Of a stretch of DNA of 64,000 nt, positions 1 to 9,097 are shown in pieces. Location: assembly GCF_020379485.1 (NCBI RefSeq), contig NC_063437.1, forward strand, positions 6,794,223 to 6,858,222, in the 5' to 3' direction. The notes below the pieces were generated by a model that made no database searches, was not told where the DNA came from, and was given only the letters and a program-made list of their open reading frames with translations. The translations under genes and the position numbers were made by a program. This stretch comes from Brassica napus (lineage: Eukaryota > Streptophyta > Magnoliopsida > Brassicales > Brassicaceae). Every line of letters begins with the position of its first letter. Within the stretch, counting starts at the first letter, position 1.

Positions 1-644
1 CCTGAAGCTCCACCAACTCCCCGGAAAGGCGACTGGTCTCAGAACCACATTCGCTGATCATCCCATCGATCAACGATATGAACTGCGAACGGTAAAAATT
101 CTTAAGACAAAGTCCGTGAAAAGAATGCACGAAAGACGATCGAGAATTCAAACAAGAAACAAACCTTTCCACGAAGTCCCGATGCTAGGCTCGACCCACC
201 TCGCTGCGAAGTCTCCCCGTCACCGCTCTTGGCAAGCTTCCTCTTCCGACTCTTAGGCTGAGTAGCCAGGACAGCACTAGGAGCACGCAATGCCAGAACG
301 ATTTCCTTTCTGGCTGGAGGCGGAGGCATAGAGTCAGCGGCTTTCTCTTAGTCCTCGACGAGGATCGGAGTCGTGGAAGATCCCGCAGGTAGGGCTTGCG
401 GGAGAAGAGCCGCGACGTCGGTCCCATGACACGAGGCAACGACCTGCGCGGAAGAAGACGGAAACTCAGAGCCAGTTTGAGCCAATTCTTTCTCGGCTTG
501 GCGACGAACTAGTTTCTCTCGGAAAGAAAGATGACCGGCAACACAAGCAGGCACTTCCGCCGGAGAAGTTGGAACCAGAGCCGGAGAAGTGGCCTCACCC
601 ATCTCGACGTCGGAATCCTTCTTATCACCTTGGGAGGAAGACAT
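1..644 (-). pseudogene. Tat-D antisense extra ORF (aORF), N-terminal part, spliced, with a nonsense mutation
   Basis: The ATG is at 644, and the protein begins MSSSQGDKKDSDVEMGE. The first exon is low complexity and rich in Ser, Pro and Ala, with a basic cluster (KSRKRKL) that could be a nuclear localisation signal. The reading frame carries an in-frame TAA at 348-350; the same frame stays open on both sides of it, so it is a point nonsense mutation. A plausible intron runs from a GT at 164-163 to an AG at 84-83 (82 bp). Exon 2 (82 to 1) continues the frame with FISLIDGMISECGSE and runs off the window. I recognise this as the coiled-coil protein commonly seen in Brassica Tat-type gypsy elements, encoded antisense to gag-pol near the 3' LTR. 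Its biochemical role is not known to me. The neighbouring polypurine tract and LTR on the opposite strand support the antisense arrangement. Confidence 0.7.
83..164 (-). other. Predicted intron of the Tat-D aORF
   Basis: On the minus strand the sequence reads GGAAAG|GTTTG at the donor and TTCGCAG|TTC at the acceptor. Splicing gives an 82-bp intron and keeps the frame open. Read without splicing, the frame ends within about 20 codons of the donor. A similar 79-bp intron is predicted in the related fragment at 8,443-8,521. Confidence 0.6.
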
Positions 645-729
645 GTTGAAAGGAAAATTATGAAGCTAGAGAGGTTTTTGAAGGAATGAAGAAGGGAAGG
701 TGTGAAGAAAATGAATGACAAGAGCTCAC

Positions 730-741
730 TACTTATATAAG
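730..741 (-). promoter_or_regulatory. TATA box upstream of the Tat-D aORF
   Basis: TATATAAG lies on the minus strand about 90 bp upstream of the ATG at 644. It fits an independent antisense promoter for the extra ORF. The 231 bp between the ATG and the LTR hold no other supported feature apart from the polypurine tract. Confidence 0.45.
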
Positions 742-860
742 TATGGTTTCGGAATGTGGTCTTGACAACTTTTTTCCGCGGAATTTTAAATGTAAATTTC
801 GTCAGATACACTTAACCTTGTCAAAGTCATCTATCCGCCCGCTAGAGTCACAACTCTAAC

Positions 861-875
861 GGGCTGGGGGCTAAC
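861..875 (+). other. Polypurine tract region of Tat-D
   Basis: GGGCTGGGGGCTAAC sits immediately before a TGTTGGGGTC LTR start. This G-rich tract would prime plus-strand synthesis in a plus-oriented element. It fixes the orientation of Tat-D, whose body lies left of the window. Confidence 0.55.
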
Positions 876-1490
876 TGTTGGGGTCAAAAACGGTTACGAC
901 AAATTTAACATTCAAAACGACCGAGGAAGAAAATAAGAATTTCTCCGAAGAGTTATTTTCGGAAATAGACTCTTTCTTACGAAAAAAGCTTTACGGAAGA
1001 AAGAATCGAGATGTCCGACGAAAAGCTCGAAACAAGTCGCTACGCAGCGACTGAGCGATCGTCCCGCTCGGTCGCTACGTAGCGACCGAGCTCGAGCCAA
1101 AGCTCGGTCGCTACATAGAGACCGAGCCAAATCTCGGTCGCTACATAGCGACCGAGCTCGAGCCAAAGCTCGGTCGCTACATAGCGACCGAGCGATCGTC
1201 CCGCCCGGTCGCGACGTAGCGACCGGGCTCGAGTCAAAGTTCGGTCGCTGCGTAGTGACCGAGCTCTTCCGAACAACGGTACGACATCAGTACATGCATT
1301 CTCGTCAAACCTTCAAATGTTATCTCCCGAAGACCGTAGCGAGCTCAGTCTATGTTTTCCGCTATTCTAAATCATCGATCAAACTTCGCGGATTAGAAAC
1401 CGCGGAAAGTTCTTTCTTTGTCGAAAGAAATCGTAGTAAACGCTTCGAGTCGGAAGACGGCCCAAAGGGACCTAAAACACGACTATAGGC
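876..1490 (+). mobile_element. Tat-D 3' LTR, 5' part only (Ty3/gypsy, Tat lineage)
   Basis: It begins TGTTGGGGTCAAAAACGG. The reverse complement of the Tat-B LTR end near 36,022 reads CGTTGGAGTCAAAATCGG, so this is the same LTR type. It contains the hairpin repeats at 1,034-1,263, then sequence matching in reverse complement the LTR at about 23,470-23,640. Homology stops near 1,490, where an Athila-type LTR piece starts. The R and U5 parts and any TSD are missing here. Confidence 0.65.
1034..1263. repeat. Array of palindromic hairpin units in a Tat LTR
   Basis: About six units share the core GTCGCTACGTAGCGAC flanked by matching CTCG/CGAG arms, so each unit is close to a perfect inverted repeat centred on TACGTA. 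Individual units carry single changes (for example CTACATAG, CTGCGTAG). Spacing is roughly 35-45 bp. The same units occur at 23,690-23,760 and 35,495-35,795. Confidence 0.85.
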
Positions 1491-1634
1491 TCAACTGACT
1501 ATCGATCGACGTTGGCAAAGGTGTATCGGTCGACATCTTAGTAGACCATCGATCGACACTCTCTCGTCGTCGACATACTAACCGTTGAGACACGAGATCT
1601 AGTCTGTTAACCAGTGAAACATGCGACAGCTGAT
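1491..1634 (+). mobile_element. Fragment of Athila-type LTR
   Basis: It matches about 13,540-13,683 of the Athila-1 5' LTR, from TCAACTGAC through the TCGATCGA motifs to GCGACAGCTGAT. Both ends are internal to the LTR, so this is a broken piece without TSD. It keeps motifs starting at 1,502, 1,526 and 1,549 (spacing 24 and 23 bp). Confidence 0.75.
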
Positions 1635-2600
1635 GTAGAAACCCGTTAAAAAAAAGGAGAGAGAATGGTCGAGTACCTTTGTGGTGGTCGAGTCGCGGGT
1701 CATCGAGAAGTTTTGAAGTACGAAGTGGGCGAAGAAGTGATCGTAAGTTAACTATGAGTCGAATAAGTTGCTCGACCATAGTTAGAAGATGTCTTAGATT
1801 GATGAGACAGACGTTTTGGAAGCATAACATTTTTGGAAGCACGACGGTTTAGAAGCTCGACGTTTGGGAAGAATGACGTTTCTTCAGCACGAAGTTTTCC
1901 GCAAAACTTCGCATCAGCGGAATATTATTCCGAAGACATTGGAAGCAGGACGGGAATTAAGCACGACGGGAAGCAAGCACGACGGGATCGAAGCACGACG
2001 GGAAAACCCGAAATTGGATGAAAAAAACCCTAATTTCGGTATTATGAAATTTTTTGAGGAAGCCGGAGGCTCAGGACATATTTTCCCTCGACTTCAGAGA
2101 TCAAGTGGAGTTTATTAAAATTGTTCTGAGCATCAGAAAGGGTGTAGAAAAATATTTGGGATTGATCGCGGGACGAAAATTCACCGGAATGATCGAAATC
2201 AGACGAATGGACCGAGAAGCTCGAGGTGGCTTGTTGCATGGGTTTAGAACGTGGTGTCAACCATCTAACAATCTCAGTGTCAACACAAGGAGGAGGTGTA
2301 GACGTACATGGAAGCAGTCCATGCAGCCAGACACATAGAAGCACGAGGTAGAGCGGCCAAGCACGAGATGTCGCGACGCATGCAACCGAAGCATGCGGCT
2401 AGCCATATGTGTGATGCTGTGGCGCCTTGCATGAGTTCCAGTCATGCAGCCTGACATCTGGGAGGAGTGGTAGCGCCCTGCATGAGTCCTGGTCATGCTG
2501 AAGGACATGTGGAGCATGAGGTGTCGCCGTGCATGCGTCCGAAGCCATGCGGAGCGACACACGGGCGGCCACCAACCTGAATCTGATTGGCTGCTGTATT
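1635..2600. other. Unassigned repeat-rich DNA
   Basis: There is no convincing coding region; open frames here are short and carry no recognisable domain. About 1,830-2,010 is made of degenerate repeats around AGCACGACG and GGAAGCACGAC. About 2,330-2,560 holds dispersed CATGC-containing repeats such as GCATGCGG and CCGAAGCATGC. Position just upstream of a good TATA box suggests U3-like LTR sequence of an unidentified element. That is inference. Confidence 0.4.
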
Positions 2601-2611
2601 CTATAAATAGG
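2586..2611 (+). promoter_or_regulatory. TATA box with upstream ATTGG element
   Basis: CTATAAATAGG (TATAAATA at 2,602-2,609) is close to the plant consensus. It is preceded by GATTGGCTGC, an inverted CCAAT-like element. Downstream sequence is a leader-like stretch without a long ORF. It probably belongs to an LTR of an unassigned retrotransposon. Confidence 0.5.
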
Positions 2612-4462
2612 CCACGACCCCAGCTCATTTGAGGACATCCAGACCTGTCCAAAGGCAGTTAAAAACATAAGAGAAAAGTAGAAAAAGAAAGCAAGTGATT
2701 CTGAGCTATATCGAGAGTTTTAGAGAGTTTTCGAGGTCAGTTCTCTACTGATTTCGAATCAGCACCTTGGGAAGGTTCTGTCCAACTGATGGTCAATCAA
2801 ATGAAGATCAGCTCAGATGGGAATGAAGTCAACGTGGCTAGAGAGAGAGAGAGAGAGAGAAAGAAAGTGTTTGATCTAGAGTTTGATCGATTCTGAAGAC
2901 CGAGAAGGCCAGTTCTGTCCAATCGGCGATTCTCTACGATTGTGACGCGGAAGCTCTGTCCAATTCAATCCGTCCAAGCCAGCCATATTCTCCTAAAATC
3001 AATTGGAGGTGCTGTCCAAGATTAGTTCAGTTCCATGGGTTCAGATCAGCCGAAGTTCTGCTCGATGCTTCGCCGAGAAGTCCGAAAAACTGTCCAGAAG
3101 CCAAAGGAGGTTCTGTCCAAGTCCAGACCTGTTAGTGTCTACATGATCAAGCCGAGGTTCTGTCCAAGTCGAGATCAGTCCAGTCCAGTCCAGTCAAGTC
3201 GTCCATGGGGTTTTGGCCATGTCCTCTCCGATCAACCAGCAGCTTCTCGCCTAGAACACTGTGAGTTGGCTTGTTTGAATTCCACTTGGAATTTAGGGTA
3301 GTTTTGTGAGTTCCACTTGGAACTTAGGGATGATCGAGTCGCACATAGATTAGAATGCTCACGCTGTTGCATGATAGAGTCCTTAGGGTTATTTATGGAA
3401 CCAGATTCAGCTTAGCACGGGCTAGCTGAGATGAAAAGGAATTAAGACTGAGATAATAACCTGACCAGGACTAGGATGCATCATGATTTATATTATTGCG
3501 TGTTGATATGGTTGAGTGCAGGTTCCCGTTATCTTTAAAGATAGTGTCGTAGCAGGAGGCCGAACTATCTGGGTAACGGTTTGATTGAGTAGATTGATTG
3601 AGTAGATTTAATTAAATGCTTGCTCGTTTGATTAATCTTGTTGATTGAGGTTAGTCATCTCTTGGTAAGGGAGTGACAAACTGGTTGAGTTGTTTAGTTA
3701 TTGTTGTTTAGGGGATCTTTGGCCATATAGGCCGATCTCCTGGTTGTGATGTTGGTACTACGGGTCCTATGCCATATAGGCCGGACTACTAGTACTAGTG
3801 GTTAGTGTCGTAGACTCCTAAGTATTATTTAGTTTTGGATAGGAGTCTTGTCCCTTAGGTTTTTCCTAGGGATTGTGTGTCGAGTGTTGTGCCGATAGCA
3901 GGTGCGAAACCCGCCCATGCTAGGCATGTTTGAGGTGGACTAGTGTTTCCTCGCCCTCGTATTCAGCGGGTTCAAGGAAACCCCTTATTCGCTGGATCGG
4001 GAAGACTCAGATAGACGGGGTCATGGCCTATGGCTGAGCGATTACACTACAGTGTAATGTGGTAGTGACCCGAAGGACTGTGGGCTGTCGCGCGGTGACC
4101 CGAAGGACTGTGGGCCACGGTCGGTTGAAAGTTCCTTCTTCTGACCTTTGTGGTAGGGAGATAGGATATTGCCGATAGAGAGGAGGAACACGATGTCACC
4201 AGGGCCCAGGTTAGAGTGTTGTGTTAGTGTGTCGTAGAGGGTTATAGAACCCTCGAGTTAGTGTAGCACCGATATACGGTGTTACGAGTTAGATCGAGTC
4301 ATAGATACTCATAGTTATTATTGTGATTGGGGTTGATTGATTTGCTTGCAGGTTCTGACATTAAGTCCTAAGTCTGGTTTAGGTACCGGATTAGGCTTGG
4401 TGTGTATCTGGTTATTGTAGGCCTGACGTTGGCATGTATGTGTTTGACGGATTGCTTGTGAA
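2612..4462. other. Unassigned LTR- or leader-like DNA without supported genes
   Basis: There is a GA microsatellite at about 2,841-2,867. From 2,720 to 3,180 the motif CTGTCCAA (or close to it) recurs at least seven times, usually as GTTCTGTCCAA. From 3,720 to 3,790 GCCATATAGGCCG occurs twice. Around 4,065-4,115 a GGTGACCCGAAGGACTGTGG unit is duplicated. No protein domain, PBS or polypurine tract was recognised. It resembles long LTR or untranslated regions of chromovirus-like gypsy elements, but I cannot assign it. Confidence 0.4.
2841..2867. repeat. GA microsatellite
   Basis: A run of GAGAGA ending in AAAGAAAG, inside the leader-like region after the TATA box. Confidence 0.8.
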
Positions 4463-5022
4463 CACTACAAGAAAAAAAGCTTTTAATAGCGGACAAAAAA
4501 CGTTATCTAACGATACGATAGCGGTTTATGAAGCGTTGTATCATCGCCCGTCATAATAGATCAGGCACATTAGATAGCGGTTTTTTGCACTGCTATCATA
4601 TTACGATATACTATAGCAGTTTTGTATATGCAATTAAATATTTTTTAATAGCGTTGTTTTTGTGTTATTATTTACCTTATTAAAAATTAAAAAAAATTAA
4701 AAAAATTTATATATCGAAATTGTTACAAATGTAAAACCGGTACATCAAAGTTAACCAAAATAAACCAAACAACTAAACCTAAACCTACTAAGCCGTCGTG
4801 TCTCTTGACTTCTCTCCTATTCCTCCTCTCTTCCTCTTCTTCTTCTTCTTGCTCGGCTCCACCTCAACCACCACCACTAGCTTCCTCTCCATCTCCACAC
4901 CAAAGCTTCCTCAGATCCGGTGTTGGTCTTCTTCATCTTCTCTCCTCTTCTATTTCATCCTCGCTCCTCTTCTTCAAAGACGCGTTGGAGTTAGAGTCTT
5001 GACCGGCGAATTCAGAGAGCTT
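4463..5022 (+). mobile_element. CACTA (En/Spm) transposon terminus
   Basis: CACTACAAGAAAA at 4,463 is the characteristic CACTA terminal inverted repeat. Short subterminal repeats follow (AATAGCG, GATAGCGGTTT and variants), typical of CACTA ends. The opposite terminus is not seen before the Tat-C LTR starts at 5,023, so the element is truncated or split. The pyrimidine-rich stretch at 4,795-5,000 gives overlapping Ser/Leu-rich open frames that look like low-complexity artefacts, possibly a captured gene fragment. No transposase is visible. Confidence 0.65.
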
Positions 5023-5529
5023 TGTTGGGGATGGATTTAACCCATCCACAAAGCCCATCGGACAAAAGGCCCAATCCAGTTAACCGAATTGACGTCGGCT
5101 CGGAAGCCGATACTCGAGGCATCGACTCACTAAGGAGCGCTTTTAGTCGAAGCAGAAAGCAAACGGAGAGTGACCGATCGACTAAGCAGCTTAGGGCGAG
5201 TATTCCCTAATCAGGCCCGAAGGGCCGACAAGGCCCAATCAGTGAAGGGAGATTAGGTCAAAGCGATCGAGCAGACTATAAAAAGGAGAGAAAAGCAAAG
5301 GAGAAAGGCATCGACACTTAGCTACACAAACTTAGCGGCGAGATTAGGGTTTATCATCCGTACAATCATCTCTCTACTATTTGTACTTTTCCGGTTTAAG
5401 CTCTCACGAGCTCCGGCTTGCCTTTACTTTCTCCACCTTTGTAATATCATCTCGAAATCTAATAAACGCCTCTGTTCGACCCATTTTTAGTATTGTTTTC
5501 TTCACCCGAGACCAAACTCACCCTAAACA
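5023..5529 (+). mobile_element. Tat-C 5' LTR (Ty3/gypsy, Tat lineage)
   Basis: It starts TGTTGGGGATGG and ends CCTAAACA, giving a 507-bp LTR with TG...CA ends, directly followed by the PBS. It includes a TATA box at 5,277. It is not the same LTR family as Tat-A, Tat-B or Tat-D, which have long hairpin-bearing LTRs. No 3' LTR was found, so no TSD can be checked. Confidence 0.75.
5277..5286 (+). promoter_or_regulatory. TATA box of the Tat-C LTR
   Basis: TATAAAAAGG lies about 250 bp before the LTR end, the expected U3/R position. Confidence 0.6.
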
Positions 5530-5531
5530 AT

Positions 5532-5548
5532 TGGCACCCACCGTGGGG
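5532..5548 (+). other. Primer binding site of Tat-C
   Basis: TGGCACCCACCGTGGGG follows the LTR end by two bases. This is the primer site form I associate with Tat-lineage elements. The matching tRNA should be confirmed by alignment. Confidence 0.7.
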
Positions 5549-5577
5549 CAGAACAGACCTAGCGTTTCTAGACCGAA

Positions 5578-8399
5578 ATGACCACCGGAGGTACAAACCC
5601 AGATACCTCAGGAGAGGAGCCGGCGCTCACGCCTCCTCCGCCTCCTCCCCTCCTCTCGTCGGAGTTAATGAGTTTAGTCATAGCCCGACTCGCTCATCAA
5701 GAAGAAGTTCAGAAGACGACGAATGATCAGCTCGCCGCCATTGTCGCTGCTCTTAGCGCGTCCACCGGCAACTCACAACCACTCCGTCGTTACCTCTTCA
5801 ATACAAACCCCCCTACTCCGACAGAAGGACGAACGACGAACCCAGTCGATCCTACTCTTCAACTCGCGGAAACCCTCGTCGTCGATGCTCTTCCGACGGC
5901 GTCAGATCCATCGACTGTCCGAGAAATCGCTGAGCTTAAATTAAATTTTCAACAAATGAGCTCGAGGATCCACCAAGCAACAAGCGCAGTACCCGAGATT
6001 GACAGTGTCATCGCATCAACGTCGCGTACTCCTTTCACTGAAGAACTGACGGAGGTTAAACTCCGAAAGATGGACAAGTTGCATCTCCCGGAATATAAAC
6101 CGGGAGGAGATCTCGTCGAGCATTTGACAGCTTTTAACATCGCGGTGGCGAGAGCCAGACTTGCCCCCGACGAAAGAGACGCGGGATACTGCCAACTTTT
6201 TGTCGAAACACTCAACGAGCAAGCCTTAACCTGGTTCTTGGGACTCGAAGAGAATTCAATTAGAAGCTTCAAAGAGTTCTCATCGGCGTTTCTCAAGACC
6301 TACATCATGTTCACCAAACGCGAAGCAACGGCTTCGACTCTCTGGAACCTCAAGCAAACGAAGGACCAAAATCTTCGTGATTACATGGAACGGTTTAAGT
6401 CGGTCGTGTCAAGAATCAACATCCCAGACCACATCGCCGTCGATGCCTTGAGGAACAATCTCCTCGTGGAATGTAGGTTCCGAGAAGATCTCTATCGATG
6501 CCCCACCACGTCGTTGCAAGATGCTGTTGCTCGTTCTCACAACCTCATTCGTATGGAAGAGGACACTAAAGCCATCATGAGCAAGCACAACTCGGCGAAG
6601 CAATCAGCGCCTAAAAACGCTGCCACAGCTCACGTCGAACCTCGTCAACATGCTCCAAGTGACAAAAACAACCGTAAGAACGGCCTCCTTTACGTCGTCG
6701 ACGAAAACGGGAAGAAATGGAACACCTTTCATCGGGAAGTTGATCCCCCAAGTGAATCCCCCCGAGCAACAGCGCCATCCACGGTCGCCCAGGTCGATTC
6801 GGCAGCAGGTTCTTCCCGGACCCCACCAGGGCTTACTAAATCGTGCAAACTCCACGGTGTAAAAGGTCACGACACTTCAGAGTGCAAAACACTTTTTGCG
6901 CAATTCCTCTCCTCACTCGAAAGCGGTGAAATTAAGATCCCTCCTCCGAAGCCAAAAAGCGAGAACAGTTGGAGCAGAAACAAGGACAGAAAATATCAGC
7001 GAAAAAGTCAAGGAAAACCGCGTCAAGACGACCAAAAGCCAAAGGTCGCCGAGCAAACTCCACATCAAGATGACGATGGTGACGCCTCAGCTGACGAAGA
7101 TCCACCAGCGGCCAGACAAAGGATCGAAGTTATTCGCGCCCAACCGGAGTCCTCATCAGACGAAGAGAGCGATCTCGAGGAAGCCCTCGACCCGTTGGAC
7201 TTACGTACACTCCTCAAACGAAAGACCGCGTCGACGAATGACAAGACTCCTGGACCTTCCGATCTCCGAGTCGAGCTCAACGCTAAAAGAACTAAGCACG
7301 CGTTGAGCCCAGGATCTTCACTAGCATCTACAGACGATACTCCTATCGTCGATTTGCGAGATCAGCTTAACGCGCGAGTCAGCGATCTGCGTACAAAGCT
7401 GGACCGCAAAAAAGCCGGGTCGCCGAAAGAAAGCGAAGACCTCCGAGCTCTTCTCACCAAGAAGCAATCAAGTGTCAGGCCGCGGATCAACGTGATTATG
7501 GGAGGATCTCCACCTTGCGGGGATTCCGTACGAGCGGTCAAAGATCACCGACGAATGGTGGACACCTCGCAGCGCTGGCCGCAGAAGTTCCCAACTGATC
7601 TCCCAATCTCCTTCTCAACTGAAGACCTCCTCGGAGTAAATTTTCCTCACAACGATCCTCTTATCGTCGTTTTGGCTATCGATAAGTACGACGTCACCAA
7701 AGTGCTGATCGATACCGGCAGCTCGGTCGATATCATTTTCCGCGAAACTCTCATAAAAATGGGAATCGACTTAAAAGACGTGAAACCGTCTTCCAGAACT
7801 CTCACCGGCTTTAACGGCTCCTCCGAAGTAATCATGGGAACTATCTGTCTCTCGGTACAAGCAGAGGGAGTAGCTCGGATGGTCAAGTTCTCGGTAGTCA
7901 GCATCAAGGCTCCCTACCACGTGATACTAGGCACTCCATGGTTATACTCCATGCGAGCGATCGCATCCACGTACCATCAGTGTGTCAAATTCCCGGGAAT
8001 GGATGGTACGATTAAGACAGTGAGAGGAGATCAACGGGCCGCACGAGATCTCTTAATCGCCACGGTCAAACTACAGCGATCTCAGTTGCTAGTCAACTCG
8101 ATCTCCCCTCCTATAAGCAAGGTCTGCCCACAAAAAGATGAGGTGCTCGAAGTCCCGGTCGACGAATCGGATCCAAGTAAAGTGCTACGAGTAGGTGCCT
8201 ATCTATCAGACGGAATGCAACGTGATATCACGGATTTCCTGAAGCAAAACTTGTCTACCTTTGCTTGGTCGATGACTGACATGCAGGGGATCGACCCGTC
8301 CATCACGACTCACGAGTTAAACGTAGATCCAAATATTAAGCCCATCCGACAGAAGAGACGAAAGTTGGGCCCCGACAGAAGAGACGAAAGTTGGGCCCC
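5578..8399 (+). CDS. Tat-C gag-protease polyprotein, truncated at the start of RT
   Basis: The ATG at 5,578 follows the PBS by 30 bp and starts MTTGGTNPDTSGEEP. A capsid-type gag domain spans about residues 150-335, with AGYCQLFVETL and ALTWFLGL. A zinc-binding CHHC motif (CKLHGVKGHDTSEC) is at about residue 421. A charged linker at about 540-640 repeats DLRxxLxxK. The aspartic protease has IDTGSSVDIIF at about residue 711 and ILGTPWL near 783. The frame then enters the leader of RT (IRQKRRKLGPDR at about 923) and is cut off. An open frame continues to 8,529, but after 8,399 it is unrelated sequence. Gag and protease look undamaged; RT, RNase H and integrase are missing. Function in life would be particle assembly and polyprotein processing. 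Confidence 0.85.
8348..8399 (+). repeat. 26-bp tandem duplication at the Tat-C breakpoint
   Basis: The 26-bp unit starting GACAGAAGAGACG and ending GTTGGGCCCC occurs twice in a row (8,348-8,373 and 8,374-8,399). It shifts the RT frame and lies exactly where recognisable Tat-C sequence ends. Confidence 0.85.
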
Positions 8400-9080
8400 G
8401 ATGATCAGAGTCATCGCTGAAGGGTCTCACATCATCAACGGGGTTAGATTTTTTTTTGAAAATTTTGGCGGTTGCCTAGGTGTTTCTTTTTCCGCTTATA
8501 ACGTGTTAATCGGTTTCGCAGGGCCTTAACTTGCTTGGCTCGGCCATTGAGGCGATCCACAGGGAAGCCATGGTCTATCACTTTAAAACAGAGAAAGCGG
8601 AACAAGATCTCGCTCGCGTGCAAGGCGAGATGTTGGAGCGAGATCCGCAACTTGCTCGTGATCATGCGAGGGCTGTCCGCAAGGCGCAAAGGAAGGGCAA
8701 GAGGGAGATCGTCGAGGTGATGAAGACTCGTGCCTCTCAACTCCAGGTCGAGTATGGGAACCTCAAGGACGCCTTTACCTTGGTGGGCGATTTCCGTGAG
8801 TGCCGTGGTTCGGTCGGAAGACTTTGGAGAACGCGAGCCGACCACTACGTTTTCAAGAAGGAAATGAGTTTGATGAAGAGCGGCATGAACGAGCATGCTC
8901 ATGCTGAGGCGCTCATTCCCTCGATCGACGGGAGGATTCAAGAATTCTGGGATCCCATCCGGTTTCCCCTGATACTGATGAGGTCGCGACCGGGTTTCCC
9001 GATGATGGCGAGGAAGTGGATCATCCTCCGGATGCGTTCGGAGCTTCGTTGTCCGGGGACTTTTACTTTGAACCTTGAGA
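8400..9080 (+). pseudogene. Tat-A antisense extra ORF (aORF), C-terminal part, spliced and frameshifted
   Basis: Exon sequence up to 8,442 (GSHIING) joins across an intron at 8,443-8,521 to [17 protein letters not shown], keeping the frame. The body is a coiled-coil-like, Lys/Glu/Arg-rich segment ([18 protein letters not shown]) followed by [20 protein letters not shown] and [17 protein letters not shown]. Near 8,955 the frame breaks. The other frame encodes an acidic tail ending at a TGA near 9,080, while the unshifted frame runs on to 9,097. It is the same protein type as at 1-644, and it is antisense to the minus-strand Tat-A gag, as expected for a Tat aORF. The N-terminal part was lost at the junction with Tat-C. 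Confidence 0.65.
8443..8521 (+). other. Predicted intron of the Tat-A aORF
   Basis: The donor is ACGGG|GTTAG and the acceptor TTTCGCAG|GGCC. The intron is 79 bp and T-rich. Splicing joins whole codons and opens the frame upstream of the coiled coil. Confidence 0.6.
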
Positions 9081-9097
9081 GGTGGAGTTTTTATTGA

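Noticed and set aside
876..3300. A single LTR from 876 through the TATA box at 2,602
   Set aside because: Tat LTR homology ends at about 1,490 and an Athila LTR fragment follows, so the TATA at 2,602 belongs to other sequence.
4798..5040. Ser/Leu-rich open frames of 65-80 codons near the CACTA end
   Set aside because: They come from CT-rich low-complexity DNA, several frames overlap, and there is no domain or splice support.
5949..7280. Minus-strand open frames opposite the Tat-C gag-protease
   Set aside because: Shadows of the real plus-strand gene. The Tat antisense ORF lies near the 3' LTR, not opposite gag.
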